A stretch of DNA of 12,804 nucleotides from Candidatus Treponema excrementipullorum (GTDB lineage Bacteria > Spirochaetota > Spirochaetia > Treponematales > Treponemataceae), in contig JAHLFV010000215.1 in assembly GCA_018883625.1 (NCBI GenBank), positions 1-12,804 of the forward strand, in the 5' to 3' direction. Positions 8,216 to 12,804 of this stretch are shown one piece after another; the first letter of the stretch is position 1; every line of letters begins with the position of its first letter. The translations under genes were made by a program, and so were the position numbers. The notes beneath the pieces were generated by a model. It worked only from the letters and a program-made list of their open reading frames with translations. It made no database searches and was not told where the DNA came from.

Positions 8216-9494
8216 ATCTACCATAAGAGAAGCAAGGTATACAGTCAAAAAGTTAGGTGCTTTTTGTCTTATATCTTGCTTGGTCAGTGTATTGTTTTTT
8301 TCTTGCAAAAAAGATCCCACTAATCAGGTGGTAATTTGGACGGATCAGCAGCTTTTTGTTTCCTATGCAGAACTTTTTAACGCATCTCAGGACGAAGTAA
8401 AAGCTGTTGTCCTTTACAAAGAACGACCGGTAGATGCCCTTCCTCCGGCAAAAGATGAGCAAGTACCTGATATAATAGTGGGGTCTTGGCTTAGAAACGA
8501 AAACAGCATTCACTATTTCCGTCCCTTAGATAGTCTTTTCGGTGATGAACTTATTGATTCTTCTATTTTTTACCCTCAACTTTTTCAATACGGCAATCAG
8601 GATGATAATCAGTACTTTTTGCCGGTAAGCTTTAATTTGCCGGCCGTTATTTTTTCAAAAAAACATGAAGATATGATTCCTGAGGACTTTATCCTTACAA
8701 CAGATCAAATACGAGACACGGCAGCTTTATTCAATAAGCAAAATGACTCAGGTATATATACTTCAATGGGATTTGCCCCCAGCTGGGATCCAGAATTTTT
8801 ATATCTGATAGCCCGACTAAAAGATACAAATTTCAGACCTTTTAACAACAACTTTCTGTGGAACTCAGAAAATTTAGAAGATACCGTCAGCTATATCAAA
8901 TATTGGACAGAAACGTATAACACCTCTGTACAAGCCGAGCAGGACTATGAATTTAAATATTTATATACTCCTCCCATAAAACAGATTATTGCAGACTCTT
9001 GTCTTTTTGCGTACACTACCAGTGCTCAAATTTTTTCTGCTTCGGAAGAAGATTTGCAACAGATAGATTTTCGCTGGATACACAAAGATAATAACTTACC
9101 CGTTGAAGAAGATATGCTTCTTTTGGGAATTTATAAAAAAGCTTCCAACTTTTTGGGGGCGGAAACCTTCATTTCTTGGCTCATGAAGGAAGAAACCCAG
9201 CAAGAGATCATGACCAGAATGGATTCTATGAATTTGAATATCAGTCATTTTGGTATTGCCGGCGGTTTTTCCGCTATAAGAAGCGTTAACGAAATAATAT
9301 TCCCACAACACTATAAAATTCTTTTGGGTAATATTCCCGCTGCCGAATACATACAACCACCGACACCTTTACCATCCCAATGGAAAAATATCAAAAATCA
9401 AATCATTAATCCTTGGATTCAGGATGCCGTTGCCGGTAAGACAGAAAATTCCATTGAAGTTTTATTTGATGAATGGGCAAAAAGAATCCATTAA
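8199..9494 (+). CDS. Lipoprotein resembling an ABC extracellular solute-binding protein
   Basis: About 431 residues from ATG 8199. The N-terminus has a long basic n-region (K2, K6, R10, R13, K17, K18), a hydrophobic core and a relaxed spirochaetal lipobox, LFFSC, with lipidated Cys36 followed by KKD. The mature part reads like a family 1 solute-binding protein: VVIWTDQQ at its start, PDIIVGSW, a two-lobed alpha/beta composition with many aromatic residues, and a C-terminal FDEWAKRIH helix. It would be anchored in a membrane and bind a small solute, perhaps a sugar (family inference). No permease or ATPase gene is adjacent. In-frame starts also exist at ATG 8187 and TTG 8163; 8199 gives the most usual signal peptide, although none has a clear Shine-Dalgarno. 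It overlaps the aminotransferase by 17 bases, suggesting one transcript and coupled translation. Confidence 0.72.
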   Translation: MKWFVKSTIREARYTVKKLGAFCLISCLVSVLFFSCKKDPTNQVVIWTDQQLFVSYAELFNASQDEVKAVVLYKERPVDALPPAKDEQVPDIIVGSWLRNENSIHYFRPLDSLFGDELIDSSIFYPQLFQYGNQDDNQYFLPVSFNLPAVIFSKKHEDMIPEDFILTTDQIRDTAALFNKQNDSGIYTSMGFAPSWDPEFLYLIARLKDTNFRPFNNNFLWNSENLEDTVSYIKYWTETYNTSVQAEQDYEFKYLYTPPIKQIIADSCLFAYTTSAQIFSASEEDLQQIDFRWIHKDNNLPVEEDMLLLGIYKKASNFLGAETFISWLMKEETQQEIMTRMDSMNLNISHFGIAGGFSAIRSVNEIIFPQHYKILLGNIPAAEYIQPPTPLPSQWKNIKNQIINPWIQDAVAGKTENSIEVLFDEWAKRIH

Positions 9495-9593
9495 AATTAA
9501 AAAACTTATTTTTTTATTAATTTATATGGATTTATAAAAAAAGTACTAATAAATTGCTTTTTCCATGACGATATTTAGGGTAAGGAGTATCGT
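9495..9593. other. AT-rich intergenic spacer with an A/T-only inverted repeat
   Basis: The spacer holds a 9-base inverted repeat (TTTTTTTAT at 9509-9517 and ATAAAAAAA at 9534-9542, 16-base loop). It is weak as a terminator because it contains no GC pair. A GACGATAT box at 9567-9574 recalls a sigma-28/FliA -10 element, with TAAA at 9550-9553 only 13 bases upstream. No sigma-70 promoter of quality is seen. The ribosome binding site of the following gene occupies 9582-9587. Confidence 0.3.
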
Positions 9594-9974
9594 ATGGTTT
9601 CTAATCTCTGTAGTTTAAATGCATATTCTTATAGTTCATCAGTACATGCAGGCGGGAAAGTACGTGTTCCTGTAAATCCCCAGTATGTAATATATTCACA
9701 ACTTGAACATGTAGCAGGTGTTGCAGCTGATAAAAATCAAAGCGGGATCAATATTACAAAGGTTCAGATACTTAATGCGCTTTTGAGTAATATGTCCAAG
9801 ACAAATCAGCAACCACAAGCGGGTTCTCAACAGCTAAATGACGCTCAGGTCGACTCCTTACTGAAACAGGTTTCTGAGCAAATACAAAAATCTATTATGG
9901 CATCCAATTCTACAATTTTTGCGGTAAAAACTGTTGTGCCTCAAGCCGGTGCTGTAGTCAATATAGCTGTTTAA
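9594..9974 (+). CDS. Small conserved-looking protein of unknown function
   Basis: A 126-residue protein that I do not recognise as a named family. It has no signal peptide, membrane helix or cysteine motif (one Cys at position 6). The N-terminal 30 residues are Ser/Tyr-rich, followed by VPVNPQYVIYSQLEHVAGV at about 25-43. An amphipathic stretch (about 52-70), a Gln/Asn-rich linker (about 70-82), a helix with heptad-like spacing (about 83-102) and a hydrophobic, glycine-containing end (VVPQAGAVVNIAV) complete it. A strong ribosome binding site (AAGGAG, 9582-9587, 6 bases before ATG) supports it as a real expressed gene. It stands alone, with AT-rich spacers of 99 and 120 bases on either side. 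It may be lineage-specific to treponemes (inference from memory; not searched). Confidence 0.75.
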   Translation: MVSNLCSLNAYSYSSSVHAGGKVRVPVNPQYVIYSQLEHVAGVAADKNQSGINITKVQILNALLSNMSKTNQQPQAGSQQLNDAQVDSLLKQVSEQIQKSIMASNSTIFAVKTVVPQAGAVVNIAV

Positions 9975-10016
9975 TTTTTATTACGATAAATTTTTCTCTT
10001 ATTTTTCCCTACTGTG

Positions 10017-10045
10017 TTGAATAAAACTCCGAAAAAAGGTATATT
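10017..10045 (+). promoter_or_regulatory. Sigma-70 type promoter of pckG
   Basis: TTGAAT (10017-10022) and TATATT (10040-10045, 5 of 6 to the -10 consensus) are separated by 17 bases. Transcription would start near 10052, giving a leader of about 43 bases that ends in AGGAG (10085-10089), 5 bases before the pckG ATG. Confidence 0.6.
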
Positions 10046-10057
10046 TTTGTTGATAGA

Positions 10058-10077
10058 GGTTGAATTTTACACCAACC
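10058..10077 (+). promoter_or_regulatory. Small stem-loop in the pckG leader
   Basis: GGTTG (10058-10062) can pair with CAACC (10073-10077) across a 10-base loop. It sits in the predicted 5' leader, about 8 bases before the ribosome binding site. The stem is only 5 bp, so it could be chance. It might modulate translation or stabilise the mRNA (inference). Confidence 0.25.
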
Positions 10078-10094
10078 GCTAAATAGGAGTTTTT

Positions 10095-11921
10095 ATGACA
10101 ATTAATGACATTAAACACCCAAAAGTAAAAGCATGGGTAGAAGAAATGGCTAAGATGTGTCAGCCAGAAGAGATTTATGTCTGCGATGGATCAACAGCAG
10201 AGTACAACAGACTTATGAAGGAAATGGTTGATTCAGGACTTGCAACACCGTTGTCAAAGAAACCTAACAGTTTTCTTTTCCGCTCATTACCTTCTGACGT
10301 TGCTCGTGTAGAAGGACGGACCTATATTGCCAGTGTAAAACAAGATGATGCAGGTCCTACAAACAACTGGATCGATCCTGTAGAATTGAAAAAAACAATG
10401 ACAGGCCTTTACACAGGTTGTATGAAGGGAAGAACCATGTATGTTATTCCTTTCTCCATGGGTCCTGTAGGTTCAAATATTGCAAAAATCGGTATCGAAA
10501 TTACAGATTCTGCATACGTTGTATGTAACATGGATATCATGACCAGAGTAGGAACAAAAGTTCTTGATGTACTGGGAACAGATGGCGAATTTATTCCTTG
10601 TCTCCACTCTGTAGGTAAACCTCTTGCAGAAGGCGAGAGCGACAACGGTATTTGGCCTTGCGCAGATATGGAACACAAATACATTTCTCATTTCCCCGAA
10701 GAAAGAACAATCTGGTCATACGGTTCAGGTTACGGCGGAAACGCTCTTTTGGGAAAGAAATGTTTTGCATTGAGAATTGCATCTGTCATGGCAAGAGACG
10801 AAGGTTGGCTTGCAGAACACATGCTTATTCTTAAACTTACCAATCCTCAGGGTGAGGTTAAATACGTAACAGGTGCTTTCCCCTCTGCATGTGGAAAGAC
10901 AAACCTTGCCATGTTGATTCCTACTATCCCCGGATGGAAGGTAGAAACTATCGGTGACGATATTGCATGGATGAAATTCGGTGAAGACGGCAGATTGTAT
11001 GCCATCAACCCCGAAGCAGGTTTCTTTGGTGTTGCACCGGGAACATCTGCAGAATCCAACAAAAATGCTTTGGAAGCTGCTTCAAAGAACACAATCTTTA
11101 CAAACTGTGCTTTGACAGAAGACGGGGACGTTTGGTGGGAACAGATTGGTTATCCTGCCAAGGGCAAGCTTGTTGACTGGAAAGGACAGACAAGGGATGC
11201 CCTTCCTAAAGACAAATCCCCCAAAGGTGAAGAATTTGCTCATCCCAATGCCCGCTTTACTGCACCTGCCGGTCAGTGTCCTTGTATCGCTCCTGAATGG
11301 GAAGATCCCAAAGGTGTGCCGATTTCTGCATTCCTCTTTGGTGGACGCCGTCCTTCAACAATTCCTTTGGTACACCAGAGCCGTGACTGGAACCACGGTG
11401 TATTCTTGGGTTCAATCGTAGGTTCAGAAGTTACAGCTGCTGTTATTTCTGATCAGGTTGGACAAGTTCGCCGTGATCCCTTTGCTATGCTTCCTTTCTG
11501 CGGTTACAACATGGGTGATTACTTCCAGCACTGGATCAACATCGGTAAAAAATCTACAGCAGACAAATTGCCTAAGATTTTCTACGTTAACTGGTTCCGC
11601 AAGGATGCCGATGGTAACTTCATGTGGCCCGGTTACGGTGACAACAGCCGCGTTCTTGCTTGGATTTTTGATCGCTGTGACAACAAGGACAACTATGTTG
11701 ATACAGCTATCGGTTATATGCCTAAAGAAGGTGCTTTGAATGTAGAAGGCTTGGATGTTTCTGCTGAAACAATGAAAGCTATTACTTCTGTAGACAAAGA
11801 AGGTTGGCTCAAAGAAATTAAGGATATCCGTGAGAACCACTATCCTAAATTCGGAAAGCATCTACCAAAAGAATTGTCTGCAGAGCTTGATAAGCTTGAA
11901 GCCAATCTTAACAACATGTAA
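10095..11921 (+). CDS. pckG: Phosphoenolpyruvate carboxykinase (GTP-dependent)
   Basis: A 608-residue enzyme, the normal length of the GTP-type family and longer than the ATP-type (about 530-540). It interconverts oxaloacetate plus GTP with phosphoenolpyruvate, CO2 and GDP in the cytoplasm. Motifs include the P-loop FPSACGKTN at 262-270 with the family's reactive Cys266, K268 and T269. Others are GDDIAWM at 287-293, GFFGVAPGTS at 309-318, and the downstream FGGRRPSTIPLV segment; the SACGKTN and RRPST combination is characteristic of the GTP class. Mn-site candidates are K221/K222 and H242. The start is supported by AGGAG 5 bases upstream and a promoter at 10017-10045. An intrinsic terminator follows 20 bases after the stop, so the gene is monocistronic. 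In a fermentative spirochaete it may run in the CO2-fixing direction to make oxaloacetate and GTP rather than glucose (inference). Confidence 0.97.
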   Translation: MTINDIKHPKVKAWVEEMAKMCQPEEIYVCDGSTAEYNRLMKEMVDSGLATPLSKKPNSFLFRSLPSDVARVEGRTYIASVKQDDAGPTNNWIDPVELKKTMTGLYTGCMKGRTMYVIPFSMGPVGSNIAKIGIEITDSAYVVCNMDIMTRVGTKVLDVLGTDGEFIPCLHSVGKPLAEGESDNGIWPCADMEHKYISHFPEERTIWSYGSGYGGNALLGKKCFALRIASVMARDEGWLAEHMLILKLTNPQGEVKYVTGAFPSACGKTNLAMLIPTIPGWKVETIGDDIAWMKFGEDGRLYAINPEAGFFGVAPGTSAESNKNALEAASKNTIFTNCALTEDGDVWWEQIGYPAKGKLVDWKGQTRDALPKDKSPKGEEFAHPNARFTAPAGQCPCIAPEWEDPKGVPISAFLFGGRRPSTIPLVHQSRDWNHGVFLGSIVGSEVTAAVISDQVGQVRRDPFAMLPFCGYNMGDYFQHWINIGKKSTADKLPKIFYVNWFRKDADGNFMWPGYGDNSRVLAWIFDRCDNKDNYVDTAIGYMPKEGALNVEGLDVSAETMKAITSVDKEGWLKEIKDIRENHYPKFGKHLPKELSAELDKLEANLNNM

Positions 11922-11941
11922 TCGGTAAAACTGGATTATAT

Positions 11942-11972
11942 AAAGGCTGTCCCACGTCGGGCAGCCTTTTTT
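11942..11972 (+). terminator. Rho-independent terminator after pckG
   Basis: AAAGGCTG (11942-11949) pairs with CAGCCTTT (11962-11969). Beyond a bulged T, CCC pairs with GGG around an ACGTC loop. A run of six T (11967-11972) and further T-rich sequence follow. This is a strong, GC-rich stem in an AT-rich setting, 20 bases after the pckG stop. Confidence 0.93.
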
Positions 11973-12053
11973 ATTATTATACATAATAAACATTTTCAAA
12001 AAAATTGAGATATATTTTTCCATTCGAAATTTTTTTTATAAAAATTGTAAAAA

Positions 12054-12091
12054 ACAAAATAAAAAACTACACTTGTAATCTTTTATTTTGT
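12054..12091. repeat. 11-bp perfect inverted repeat upstream of the last gene
   Basis: ACAAAATAAAA (12054-12064) and TTTTATTTTGT (12081-12091) are exact reverse complements, separated by 16 bases. The right arm ends at the first base of a possible -10 element, TACAAT (12091-12096). It could be a regulator site or a weak hairpin, but its A/T composition in an AT-rich spacer makes chance a real possibility. Confidence 0.35.
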
Positions 12092-12103
12092 ACAATGAAT
12101 GTT

Positions 12104-12804
12104 ATGAAAAAGATACTTGCTGTTACAACAAACGAAGACATAAAAAAAATTGTCAGGGTAGTCTGCACAGCTTATTCAGAGTACTTTGACGATGAATTTT
12201 CTGCCGATACAGCAGATGCCATAAATTTTATCAGCTATGAGCTTCCGGAAATCAAGGTTTTGGATTTTACCTCAACGACTATCGATTGTGAAAAGATACT
12301 TCATACGATAGACTCTGATCCTTGGCTTCATAATGGAGGTATTATTGCCGTTGTTTCAAAAAACAGAGATGTACAGGTTATAGAAGAAAAAAAAGATCCT
12401 AATATAATTATTGTTCAAACCATTACTGATTTTGTGCAAAACTTTGCCAGAATAGTAAAAATTTTATGGAATAATCAACAATTTCTCTTTAACAGAGGTA
12501 TGCAGGAACAATTACGGGGGCGGGAAGCAGGAAACTTTGTCTGTGAAACAGACCCTATGGACATACGAATATACGCCACTTTTCTTGTAAATTACTTATA
12601 CAGTTCCAATCGTATTACCTTTGATGATCGCTTTGCATTACAAACAGCTCTAATGGAGCTGTTGACAAATGCGCTCGAACATGGCAACTGCCACATATCC
12701 TATGATGAAAAAACTCAGTGGCTTTTGTCTGGAAACGGTATGATAGACTTGATTAGGAAAAAATTGTCACAAAAAGATGTAGCAGAAAAAAAGATACATA
12801 TTTC
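12104..12804 (+). CDS. Receiver-like plus RsbW-type HATPase protein (3' end beyond right edge)
   Basis: At least 233 codons are open to the window edge. Residues 1-120 look like a response-regulator receiver fold: MKKILAV as strand 1, VLDF with possible phospho-acceptor D54, and IIAVVSK (80-86) as a later strand. The acidic pair expected after strand 1 is replaced by TT (T8, T9), so the domain is probably degenerate. Residues 150-195 end in ALMELLTNALEHGN, the N-box of GHKL/HATPase_c proteins (E185, N189, H193). In this E-L-x-x-N-A-x-E-H-G-N form it is typical of RsbW-like anti-sigma and serine kinase proteins. The G boxes would lie beyond the window. The start may be ATG 12104 or the in-frame ATG 12095; neither has a Shine-Dalgarno. 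The role may be partner switching or signalling (inference). Confidence 0.7.
   Translation, partial: MKKILAVTTNEDIKKIVRVVCTAYSEYFDDEFSADTADAINFISYELPEIKVLDFTSTTIDCEKILHTIDSDPWLHNGGIIAVVSKNRDVQVIEEKKDPNIIIVQTITDFVQNFARIVKILWNNQQFLFNRGMQEQLRGREAGNFVCETDPMDIRIYATFLVNYLYSSNRITFDDRFALQTALMELLTNALEHGNCHISYDEKTQWLLSGNGMIDLIRKKLSQKDVAEKKIHI

Noticed and set aside
7970..8320. 116-codon minus-strand open frame spanning the aminotransferase/lipoprotein junction
   Set aside because: It overlaps two well-supported genes, has no recognisable domain and its apparent hydrophobic part is the complement of coding sequence.
9509..9542. A/T-only inverted repeat as a terminator for the lipoprotein gene
   Set aside because: The stem has no GC pair and no defined U-tract after it; expected by chance in such AT-rich sequence.
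11424..11861. 145-codon open frame on the minus strand inside pckG
   Set aside because: It is antisense to conserved PEPCK sequence, shows no domain and has no operon context; it reflects the codon bias of pckG.
1..12804. tRNA, rRNA, CRISPR array, insertion sequence or prophage
   Set aside because: No cloverleaf-like sequence, regular direct repeats, transposase motifs or phage genes were seen; coding sequence fills nearly all of the window.

Overview
The window looks like chromosomal DNA of a host-associated spirochaete, most likely a Treponema. Three things suggest this: moderately low GC content, a bat (aerotolerance-type) operon whose order resembles the one I recall from Borrelia, and a GTP-type PEP carboxykinase next to a small protein of unknown family. 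The genus call is from memory of gene families and layout, not from a database search.

Left half (1-6815, minus strand): one tightly packed operon read right to left. It starts with moxR (AAA+ ATPase), followed by a DUF58 protein, a single-pass membrane protein with a helical cytoplasmic tail, batA (VWA), a fused batB-TPR gene and batD, which runs off the left edge. After the 20-base gap behind moxR, every junction is an ATGA or TAATG overlap, so translational coupling is likely. The products look like one envelope-associated machine: MoxR and DUF58 in the cytoplasm, two membrane-anchored VWA domains facing the periplasm, a periplasmic TPR module and a periplasmic BatD ectodomain. Such operons have been linked to stress or oxygen tolerance, but the molecular function is not settled.

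Centre (6816-9494): a 92-base divergent spacer carries a near-consensus sigma-70 promoter so close to the next gene that the transcript would be almost leaderless. That gene is a class I/II PLP aminotransferase. It overlaps by 17 bases a lipoprotein that resembles extracellular solute-binding proteins but has no transporter genes beside it.

Right half (9495-12804, plus strand): a 126-residue protein of unknown family, then pckG (GTP-dependent PEP carboxykinase) with a recognisable promoter and a strong intrinsic terminator. After an AT-rich spacer with an 11-bp inverted repeat comes the 5' part of a gene that seems to join a degenerate receiver-like domain to an RsbW-type HATPase. It runs off the right edge.

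No tRNA, rRNA, CRISPR array, insertion sequence or phage gene was seen. No gap between genes exceeds 300 bases. The most unusual item is a complete lipoprotein signal peptide embedded inside the BatB-TPR fusion.
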